From the NCBI GenBank assembly GCA_905116865.2, contig CAJHNH020006257.1:569935-633934 (forward strand): a stretch of 64,000 nucleotides of DNA, read 5' to 3'. The position numbers and the translations under genes are program-made. The notes under the pieces are model-generated. The model was not told the origin of the DNA and searched no databases. It saw nothing but the letters and a program-made list of their open reading frames with translations. Numbering within the stretch: the first letter of the stretch is position 1; every line of letters begins with the position of its first letter. The DNA is from Candidula unifasciata (lineage: Eukaryota; Mollusca; Gastropoda; Stylommatophora; Geomitridae). This document shows positions 34,901 through 46,900 of the stretch, one piece after another.

Positions 34901-37900
34901 CAGATCTGTGTAATTAGGTTCAGTAATCAGTGTTTTACAGATCTGGTGTAATTATGTTCAGTTATCAGTGTTTTACAGATCTGGTGTAATTATGTTCAGT
35001 TATTAGTTTTTTACAGATCTGGTGTAATTATGTTCAGTTATTAGTTTTTTACAGATCTGTGTAATTATGTTCAGTTATCAGTGTTTTATAGATCTGGTGT
35101 AATTATGTTTAGTTATCAATGCTTTACATATCTGGTGTATTGATGTTCAGTTATCAATGCTTTACATATCTGGTGTATTGATGTTCAGTTATCAATGTTG
35201 TACAGATCTGGTGGACTTCGTAGCTGAATCAGAGAGTGACCTCACAAATTCTGTGAAGTTTCTATCACTGACAAGTGATAGCTTTGGTGAGTAGTCCAAG
35301 TTTGTGTAACTGTCTAGTGATAGATTGATTAAGTAGTCCATGTGTGTTTAACTGTGTAGTGATTTACTGGATCAATAATCCAAGTGTGTCTAATTGTCTA
35401 GTGATGTACTGGATTAATAATCCAAATGTGTTTAACCGTCTGGTGATTGAGTGTATCAATAATCCAATGTGTTTAACTGTGTAGTGATTTACTGGATCAA
35501 TAATCCAAGTGTGTCTAATCGTCTAGTGATGTACTGGATTAATAATCCAAATGTGTTTAACTGTCTAGTGATTGACTGGATCAATAACTCAAGTGTGTTT
35601 AACTATTTAGTGATAGATTGGATCAATAATCCAAGTGTGTTTAATATTCTAGTGATTGGCTGGATCAGTACTGAAGGTTTAAGTAACTGTTTAGTGATTG
35701 ATTGCGTCAGTACTCAAAGTTTGTGTAACTGTCTAGTGATAGATTGATTCAGTAGTCCAAATTTGTGTAACTGTCTAATGATAGATTTTATGAATTCAAG
35801 TTTGTGTAACTGTCTAGTGATTGACTGGATCAATAGGTCGTTTGTGTAGAAATTTCCATATCTGACTGTTGCTATTTCATTGACCAGGTCTCAGCGAGGA
35901 CTCCCCACAGAAAGATTTGGTCCGATGCTATGCCTACAGACAGACCAGTGGGTTCTGCGTCCGGGCCAACACTGTTGCTGCTTATTTTGAGGCTTGCAAA
36001 CAGGTCTTTGATATACTCCTAACTGTAAATACTTTTAGAAGACAGTCAATCTCTGGCAGGCTTTGACACAGTCATTCGCAAATACAAACATTTACTGGTA
36101 AAAACATGTGAGATGGGAAATATGTATGAGCAAATTGTATCAGGCTGGAGAGAAGGATATCTTGTGAAACTGCCCAAAAAAGGTGATCTGCACGAGTGTG
36201 AAAACTATAGAGGAATTATGTTGCTGTCAGTCCCTGGAAAAATATTAAGTAGAATTATTTTGGAAAGATTAAAAGATGCTGTTGAAAAAATGCTAAGAGA
36301 TGAACAGGCAGGTTTTTGGCCTAACAGATCCAGTACTGATCAGATAGCCACATTACGTATTATAATAGGGCAAAGCATTGAACTGAACTTACCAGTTTTG
36401 TAGACTATGAAAAACCGTTTGACAGCATTGATAGGGAATCTCTCTGGAAATTGAAGGGGCACTATGGGAAAAAAAAGGTGTGCGACAGGGATGTCTTTTG
36501 TCGCCTCTCCTATTTTTACTGGATAAAGACTGGATTATTAAGACATTAATTGCTAACACCAAGAATGGAATTCAGGAGACCACTAAAAAACAGCTTGATT
36601 ATCTGGACTTGGCTGATGCTGTTTCTCTTCTGTTCCATTCACGGAATCAGATGCAAGATAAATTAAATATACTGGATGCGAGATCACAGCAGCTAGGTCT
36701 GAAAATCCATAAAGGAAAGACAAAGATAATGAGAATAAATCACACAAATAGTAATGTGGTTTCTCTTAATGACACTCTACTCCAAGACTTGGGAGTCGTA
36801 CACCTGTTTGGGCAGTAATGAAGATAAAGAGGGAGAACTGATAGAGATATTAAAATAAGGATACAAAAGGCAAGAGAAGCTTTCATAGCACTTGGCAATT
36901 TGTAAAAGTCAAAAGAAATTAAACGAAATACTATACTTCAAATGTTTAATTCTAATGTCAAATCAGTTCTTTTGTATGGGGCAGAAACAAGGAGAACATC
37001 TAAGACAATTACTAATAAATTACATTCATTAACTGGTGCCTGCGCAGAATAGAGGGAATTAAATAGTATCATAGAATAACTAATGTAGAGCTTTGGGAGA
37101 GAACTAAACAGACTCCAGTGGACCAAGAGGTGAGGAAAAGACACTGGTGTTGGATAGGACACACATTGAGAAAACTGGAGAACAGCATAACTAGAATGTC
37201 TTTGCATTGAAACCCACAGGGGCATAGGAATAAAGGAAGGCCAAAAAAACACATGGAGAAAAGAGTTGGAGAATGAAGTTAGAAAGATGGGGAGAGCTCC
37301 ATGCAATGGCGAAGGATAGAATGACTTGGTGTGAGTTGGTTGAGGGCCTGTGCTCCATTAGGTGATATAAAGGCAGAAGAAGAAAGAAAGAAGAAGAAAT
37401 GTTATCAGGTGTAGAAATTGAGAAATGGATTGAATGGTACTACTGTGAAATGTGAGGAAAAACTAAAACAGTTACTGATAAACTTCAACAGCTGGGCATA
37501 ATACTGAAAGGCACTGACTCGCTGGACATGACAGCTTGATGTCACTGACACACTTGACTTGACAGCATGATGGCACTGACATGACAGCTTGATGGCACTG
37601 ACCCGCTTGACATGACAGCATGATGGCACTGACATGTTTGACATGACAGCTTGATGGCGCTTGACATGACAGCTTGATGACACTGATATGCTTGACATGA
37701 CAGCTTGATGACACTGATATGCTTGACATGACAGCTTGATGACACTGATATGCTTGACATGACAGCTTGATGACACTGACACACTGGACATGACAGCTTA
37801 ATGGCATTGACACACTTGACATGACAGCTTGATGGCACTGACATGCTTGACATGACAGCTTGATGGCACTGACATGTTTGACATGACAGCATGATGGCAC

Positions 37901-40900
37901 TGACATGTTTGACATGACAGCTTGATGGCACTGACATGCTTGACATAACAGCTTGATGGCACTGACATGCTTGATGGCACTGACACACTTGACATGACAG
38001 CTTGATGGCACTGACATGCTTGACATGACAGCTTGATGGCACTGACATGCTTGACATGACAGCTGATGGCACTGACACTTGAACATGACATGGCACTGAC
38101 ATGCTTGACATGACACAGCATGATGGCACTGATGGCATTTTTGACATGACAGCTTGCACTGACATGATGGCGCTTGATGGCACTGACAGCTTGATGACAC
38201 TTGATGGCACTGACTGACATGATGCTTGACATGACATTGACAGCTTGATGACACTGATATGCTTGACATGACAGCTTGATGACACTGATATGCTTGACAT
38301 GACAGCTTGATGACACTGATATGCTTGACATGGCAGCTTGATGACACTGACATGCTTGACATGACCGCTTGATGGCACTGACATGCTTGATGGCACTGAC
38401 ATGCTTGATGGCACTGACACACTTGACATGACAGCTTGATGGCACTGACATGCTTGACATGACAGCTTGATGGCACTGACATGCTTGACATGACAGCTTG
38501 CTGGCACTGACCCGCTTGACATGACAGCTTGATGGCACTGACATGCTTGACATGACAGCTTGATGACACTGACATGCTTGACATGACAGCTTGATGGCAC
38601 TGACATGCTTGACATGACAGCTTGATGGCACTGACACGCTTGACATGAAAGCTTGATGGCACTGACACGCTTGACATGAAAGCTTGATGGCACTGAGACA
38701 CTGGACATGACAGCTTGATGGCACTGACATGCTTGACATGACAGCTTGGTGACACTGATATGCTTGACATGACAGCTTGATGACACTGATATGCTTGACA
38801 TGACAGCTTGATGACACTGATATGCTTGACATGACAGCTTGATGACACTGACACACTGGACATGACAGCTTAATGGCATTGACACACTTGACATGACAGC
38901 TTGATGGCACTGACATGCTTGACATGACAGCTTGATGGCACTGACATGTTTGACATGACAGCATGATGGCACTGACATGTTTGACATGACAGCTTGATGG
39001 CACTGACATGCTTGACATGACAGCTTGATGGCACTGACATGCTTGACATGACAGCTTGATGGCACTGACATGCTTGACATGACAGCTTGATGGCACTGAC
39101 ATGCTTGACATGACAGCTTGATGGCACTGACATGCTTGACATGACAGCTTGCTGGCACTGACCCGCTTGACATGACAGCTTGATGGCACTGACATGCTTG
39201 ACATGACAGCTTGATGACACTGACATGCTTGACATGACAGCTTGATGGCACTGACATGCTTGACATGACAGCTTGATGGCACTGACACGCTTGACATGAA
39301 AGCTTGATGGCACTGACACACTGGACATGACAGCTTGATGGCACTGACCCGCTTGACATGACAGCATGATGGCACTGACATTTTTGACATGACAGCTTGA
39401 TGACACTGATATGCTTGACATGACAGCTTGATGACACTGATATGCTTGACATGACAGCTTGATGACACTGATATGCTTGACATGGCAGCTTGATGACACT
39501 GACACACTGGACATGACAGCTTAATGGCATTGACACACTTGACATGACAGCTTGATGGCACTGACATGCTTGACATGACAGCTTGATGGCACTGACATGC
39601 TTGACATGACAGCTTGATGGCACTGACATGCTTGACATGACAGCTTGATGGCACTGACATGCTTGACATGACAGCTTGATGGCACTGACATGCTTGACAT
39701 GACAGCTTGACTGACATGCTTGACATGACAGCTTGATGGCACTGACATGCTTGACATGACAGCTTGATGGCACTGACATGCTTGACATGACAGCTTGATG
39801 GCACTGACATGCTTGACATGACAGCTTGATGGCACTTGACATGAACAGCTTGACATGACAGCTTGATGGACACTGACAACTGACACTTGACATGACAGCT
39901 TGATGGCACTGACATGCTTGGACAGCTGGGTGACACTGATATGCGTGACTGACACATGACACTGATATGCTTGATGGCACTGACACACTGATATGCTTGA
40001 CATGACAGCTTGATGACACTGACATGCTTGACATGACAGCTTGATGACATGCACTGACAGCATGCTGACATGACATGACAGCTTGATGGCACTGACATGC
40101 TTGACATGACAGCTTGATGGCACTGACATGCTTGACATGACAGCTTGATGGCACACATGACAGCTTGATGACATGACAGCTTGACATGGACACTGACAGC
40201 TTGCTGGCACTTGACCCGCTTGACATGCTTGACATGACAGCTTGATGGACACTGACATGCTTGACATGACAGCTTGATGGCACTGACATGCTTGACATGA
40301 CAGCTTGATGGCACTGACACATGCTTGACATGACAGCTTGACAGCTTGATGGCACTGACATGGCACTGACATGCTTGACATGACAGCTTGATGACACTGG
40401 CTTGACTGACAGCTTGATGGCACTGACATGCTTGACATGACAGCTTGATGACATGACAGCTTGACATGACAGCTTGATGACAACACACTTGACATGACAG
40501 CTTGATGGCACTGACATGACATGACAGCATGATGGCACTGACATGCTTGACATGACAGCTTGATGACATGACAGCTTGATGTCACTGATGACACACTTGA
40601 CATGACAGCTTGATGTCACTGACACACTTGACTTGACAGCTTGATGGCACTGACAGCTTGATGGCACTGACCCGTTTGACATGACAGCATGATGGCACTG
40701 ATATGTTTGACATGACAGATTGATGGCACTGACATGCTTGACATGACAGCATGATGGCACTGACATGCTTGACATGACAGCATGATGGCACTGACATGCT
40801 TGACATGACAGCTTGATGACACTGATATGCTTGACATGACAGCTTGATGGCACTGATATGCTTGACATGACAGCTTGATGGCACTGACATGTTTGACATG

Positions 40901-43900
40901 ACAGCTTGATGGCACTGACACACTTGACTTGAAAGCTTGATGGCACTGACACGCCTGACATGAAAGCTTGATGGCACTGACATGCTTGACATGACAGCAT
41001 GATGGCACTGACACGCTTGATGGCACTGACACGCTTAACATGACAGCTTGATGACACTGACACACTGAACATGACAGCTTGTTGGCACTGACATGCTTGA
41101 TGGCACTGACACACTTGATGGCACTGACACACTTGATGGCACTGACACGCTTGACATGACAGCTTGTCATGTTGTGTATAACTTTATCTGACATATTTTG
41201 TGTATAACTTTGTCTGACATGTGTTGTGTATGACTTTAATTAACAGTTGTCATGTATGACTTTATATGTGTCAGGTTTGACTGTCTGACATGTGTCATGT
41301 ATGAACTTATCTGACACATGTTATGTAGGACTTTATCTGACATGTCTCGTGTATGATGTTATTTGCCATCTCTCATGTATGACTTTATCTGACATGTCTT
41401 GTGAATAACTATCTGACATCTCTCATGTATGACTTTATCTGACAGGTGTCTTGTGTGACCTTGTCTGATATGTGTTATGTATGGCTTTAATTAGCCGTTG
41501 ACCTGTATGACTATCTGACAGATGCCCCGCCTGATCGGTACATTCTGGAATAACAAAAAGAAGGAAGCCCTGCTGAACGTGCCCGAGTCGACCACCATTA
41601 AACCCAAATCTCAGGTGAGTTTATCTAGTTAGTCACATCCAACAGAACCTGGAAACTTCAAGCCCCTTAACCCCTCTCCCCTCACCCCACAGTATTGTGA
41701 AAGAGGCTGACACCCCCCCCCCCCCCCCCCCCCTTACAGTTTGATGAAAGAGGCTGACCCCCCTCCCTACTTTAAACTGTAAACTCCGGTGCAAAATTAT
41801 AGTTGTTTGTCCATTTCCGGACTATAGTCTTGTTCAAGAATTTGAGTTGTGTGTGCATCAGTTTTACAGGTCTGGTTTTTGGTTCCTCTCAGGCCGATAA
41901 AAGTCCGATTTGGAAGGAAACCCATAATTAGTCATCTTACATGTCATGCTGGGGTAGAGAGGTAGTGGGTCTGTTCTGTGTGGCCATGGTAGAGAGGTAG
42001 TGGGTCTGTTCTGTGTGGCCATGGTAGAGAGGTAGTGGGTCTGTTCTGTGTGGCCATGGTAGAGAGGTAGTGGGTCTGTTCTGTGTGGCCATGGTAAAGA
42101 GGTAGTGGGTCTGTTCTGTGTGGCCATGGTAGAGAGGTAGTGGGTCTGTTCTGTGTGGACATGGTAGAGATGTAGTGGGTCTGTTCTGTGTGGACATGGT
42201 AGAGAGGTAGTGGGTCTGTTCTGTGTGACCATGATAGAGACGTAGTGGGTCTGTTCTGTGTGGACATGGTAGAGAGGTAGTGGGTCTGTTCTGTGTGGAC
42301 ATGGTAGAGAGGTAGTGGGTCTGTTCTGTGTGACCATGGTAGAGACGTAGTGGGTCTGTTCTGTGTGGCCTTGGTAGAGACGTAGTGGGTCTGTTCTGGG
42401 TGGCCTTGGTAGAGACGTAGTGGGTCTGTTCTGTGTGGCCTTGGTAGAGATGTAGTGGGTCTGTTCTGTGTGGCCTTGGTAGAGATGTAGTGGGTCTGTT
42501 CTGTGTGGCCTTGGTAGAGATGTAGTGGGTCTGTTCTGTGTGGCCATGGTAGAGAGGTAGTGGGTCTGTTCTGTGTGGCCTTGGTAGAGACGTAGTGGGT
42601 CTGTTCTGTGTGGCCTTGGTAGAGATGTAGTGGGTCTGTTCTGTGTGGCCATGGTAGAGACGTAGTGGGTCTGTTCTGTGTGACCATGGTAGAGACGTAG
42701 TGGGTCTGTTCTGTGTGGCCATGGTAGAGATGTAGTGGGTCTGTTCTGTGTGGCCATGGTAGAGATGTAGTGGGTCTGTTCTGTGTGGCCATGGTAGAGA
42801 TGTAGTGGGTCTGTGTGGCTGTGTGGCCATGGTATGAGAGAGAGGTAGTGGGTCTGTTCTGTGTGGCCATGGTAGAGAGGTAGTGGGTCTGTTCTGTGTG
42901 GACATGGTAGAGATGTAGTGGGTCTGTTCTGTGTGGCCATGGTAGAGATGTAGTGGGTCTGTTCTGTGTGGCCATGGTAGAGATGTAGTGGGTCTGTTCT
43001 GTGTGGCCATGGTAGAGAGGTAGTGGGTCTGTTCTGTGTGGCCATGGTAGAGAGGTAGTGGGTCTGTTCTGTGTGGCCTTGGTAGAGATGTAGTGGGTCT
43101 GTTCTGTGTGGCCTTGGTAGAGATGTAGTGAGTCTGTTCTGTGTGGACATGGTAGAGAGGTAGTGGGTCTGTTCTGTGTGGCCTTGGTAGAGATGTAGTG
43201 GGTCTGTTCTGTGTGGCCTTGGTAGAGATGTAGTGGGTCTGTTCTGTGTGGCCTTGGTAGAGATGTAGTGGGTCTGTTCTGTGTGGACATGGTAGAGAGG
43301 TAGTGGGTCTGTTCTGTGTGGCCTTGACCTTGAGCCCCAGAGCCCACGTCGAGCATGTGCATAGAAATAATATATCTACAATAAAAATGTGAGGACTCAT
43401 ATAGTAAACATTGTTTCCCTGTTTGACACATAATATTTCATTTGCTCACTTTAACATGATGTAAGTCTCTATTGGGTGCCCTTCCCCACTTTCTTTGTGG
43501 TTGTGCGCCTCATAACAGTACCAAGTAAGTAATATCAGCAGGTACTGCCATCTGTATTCACCACTGTGCTGTGTACATTCATAACAGTGCTAGGTACTTT
43601 GTCACAACAGTGCTAGGTACTTTGTCACAACAGTGCTAGGTACTTTGTCACAACAGTGCTTGGTATTTTGTGATAGCAGTGCTTGGTACTTTGTCACAAC
43701 ACTTCTAGGTACCTATAACAGTTTCATGTACACAGTCTTAGATAGTTTGTGACATCGACACTCATGGGCTGCCAGGTTGTTATTGTCACCATGTTTATAC
43801 CTGGCCAGGTGGGAGCAGACTGCATGCTGGGAGAGAGTGTGACTATTGGAGAGAAGGTGTCCGTGAAGAAGTCGGTGATTGGCAAACACTGCAAGATTGC

Positions 43901-46900
43901 TGACAAGGTCAGGATCACCAACTCTGTCATCATGGATCATGTCACCATTCAGGACAGGTCAGTGGCTACACTCATCTTTTTTCTCACTCTTTCCCTCATC
44001 CTTTCTTAGTCACACATTGCAGTGCAGCTGTCTCGTCTGAGTGCATACTGCCTAGTCAGGTATATTGGCAGAATCTTCAGCACAACAGGCTTTAACATGA
44101 ACAAATGTCGAGAACACTACACTGCTGACACAGATGTGTTTATTGCTCCAAGGATGTTCCTCTCAGTCATTGAGCCGCCGCTTTGATGTTTGTGGTAACA
44201 GTAAATCAACAACAGTAGAGTATAAAGTTTGTTACCAGACCAGAGTTATCAGTTAAAGTACTTCTAACCGTTAGCACTGCAGGTCTGGCAACATTGCATT
44301 CAAAACCACTTGAACTCACAGCAGATGATTTTCATCCATTCCAATCCAGCATAGCCAGGTTTTCTCAGGTTGGAAGCTTAATCAGACATTCACTTACTTC
44401 TTGGATACATTCAGTTCAGACAATCCCAGAGCCACAGGACTAAACTCTTGCAGTATTGAAAACAAGACGGAGCTTTCTTACTTACTCCCAGTTTAAATAA
44501 TCTAGTCTACTTCTCATGTGTACTCACAAGCTCCACTGACAATTTCACACATTCCTCGTGTAATATGCTCTGCTAGGGGCATGTGTTGTTTACATTGCTT
44601 TCAGACGAACAGTGAGTTGTAACGACACAACATGAACGAATCTTGAATTGCTTGCTTTTACTCGTTGATCGCCAATTATCGCATACACACATTCTTGCGT
44701 CCTCGTGCTCGTCTTGCTTGGCTGAATCTAGCGACCTGGTCGGACTTCTTACACACTACATGAATCCGTCAACGTCTCTCGAATCATCCATCTATCCTTC
44801 ACGAACCCTGGTACCTGACATTAAGACGTGTGGAAAAACATTCAGTCCTCCTATCGAAATATAACACTCGTTTCACAATTTGTTCATTCTTCTCAAGCGT
44901 CCACTCATGCGACATCTCTCAGTCAGGGCCGAACTTCAACTGTCTTACTTCTGTCTCCCGGTTCATGTCTTCCGTTCACATCTCATGCTTTTCTTGTGTC
45001 CCTCACTTTGCTCCCCATGAAATACACGAGACCCACTTATCCCGTTTTTCTCTTCTATTACTGGTCCTCCGACCTTGTCCTCCCCATCGGGAACTCTCTG
45101 GGATTTCCCCGGGAATTCACACCATTACACCTCGTCTGGCACACATCAGCCTAACTGCACGTTTATCTCCTTAGTATCGATTACTTGATCTGTTCACACA
45201 TACAATATAGTTTGCAATTGATGTCATCTATCCTAATCCTCGCACATAATTTATGTTTAGTGGTTGTCCTCATTTTCAAACGATGAGAAAATTTACCAAC
45301 AATGAGAAAATGTACCAACAATGAGAAAATGGCTCCTTAGACACATTTATTCATCGTATTCCAAACATTTCTCCCTATCTCACTCTGTCTTTTCAGTCTC
45401 AGCGTGTTTGTTCCCTTCCCCTCTGTTTGTGTCCTATCAGATACCATAAGTGTGTTGCTACATGAGATGAGAATGTCAGTGTGCCAGACAACTGTAGCGT
45501 AAAAGTTGCTACATGAGATGAGAATGTCAGTGTGCCAGACAACTGTAGCATACAAGTTGCTACATGAGATGAGAACGTCAGTGTGCCAGACAACTATAGC
45601 GTACAAGTTGCTACATAAGATGAGAACATCAGTGTGCCAGACAACTATAGCGTACAAGTTGCTATATGAGATGAGAACATCAGTGTGCCAGACAACTGTA
45701 GCGTACAAGTTGCTACATGAGATGAGAATGTCAGTGTGCCAGACAACTGTAGCGTACAAGTTGCTACATGAGATGAGAATGTCAGTGTGCCAGAAAACTG
45801 TAGCGTACAAGTTGCTACATGAGATAAGAACATCAGTATGCCAGACAACTGTAGCGTACAAGTTGCTACATGAGATGAGAATGTCAGTGTGTCAGATAAC
45901 TGTAGCTTACAAGTTGCTACATGAGATGAGAATGTCAGTGTGTCAGACAACTGTAGCGTACAAGTTATTACATGAGATGAGAATGTCAGTGTGCCAGAAA
46001 ACTGTAGCGTACAAGTTGCTACATGAGATAAGAACATCAGTGTGCCAGACAACTGTAGCGTACAAGTTGCTACATGAGATGAGAATGTCAGTGTGTCAGA
46101 TAACTGTAGCTTACAAGTTGCTACATGAGATGAGAATGTCAGTGTGCCAGACAACTGTAGCGTACAAGTTGCTACATGAGATGAGAATGTCAGTGTGCCA
46201 TATAACTTTAGCGTACAAGTTGCTACATGAGATGAGAATGTCAGTGTGCCAGACAACTGTAGCGTACAAGTTGCTACATGAGATGAGAATGTCAGTGTGC
46301 CAGACAACTGTAGCGTACAAGTTGCTACATGAGATGAGAATGTCAGTGTGTCAGATAACTGTAGCATACAAGTTGCTACATGAGATGAGAATGGCAGTGT
46401 GCCAGACAACTGTAGCTTACAAGTTGCTACATGTGATGAGAATGTCAGTGTGCCAGACAACTGTAGCTTACAAGTTGCTACATGAGATGAGAATGTCAGT
46501 GTGCCAGACAAATGTTGCGTACAAGTTGCTACATGAGATAAGAATGTCAGCGTGTCAGACAACTGTAGCGTACAAGTTGCTACATGAGATGAGAATGTCA
46601 GTGTGCCAGACAAAATTCAAAAGATAAACTAATAAAAAGCAAATAGCAAATGGGTTACCCCATAGTTGCCCTGCTCCTGTGCCAACGAAAAACACACACA
46701 GAATGTTTATCACAGTCCCTTGTGGAAAGATTGGCAGACTGCTGTCCCAGCATATGCACTAGCATACACACGTATTAAAAGCATAAGGTAGCCATCTGAA
46801 GTGCTAACACAAACAACCCGACATTAGAAATGCAGTTCATCATGGATGGTAGCAGAAGTCACCAACATATCGGCAGTTGCACACAGATTAAATTGCCAGA

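Noticed and set aside
37472..41194. Very long - strand open frames (up to about 1200 codons) in the 31-bp satellite
   Set aside because: The unit lacks stop codons and its length is not a multiple of 3, so several frames remain open by construction. The product is a monotonous CHVK/CQC pattern with no domain.
41522..41614. Alternative start of translation at the ATG opening EIF2B3 exon 9
   Set aside because: The ATG directly follows an acceptor and the exon is phase 0 on both sides, so it is an internal Met of the reconstructed protein.
41864..43431. Three overlapping - strand frames of about 430-495 codons
   Set aside because: Same artefact in the 35-bp array; the unit encodes [13 protein letters not shown] repeats in every frame, and the array sits inside a SINE-like element.
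45506..46627. Frames of over 320 codons on both strands
   Set aside because: A 51-bp (17-codon) minisatellite inside EIF2B3 intron 10.
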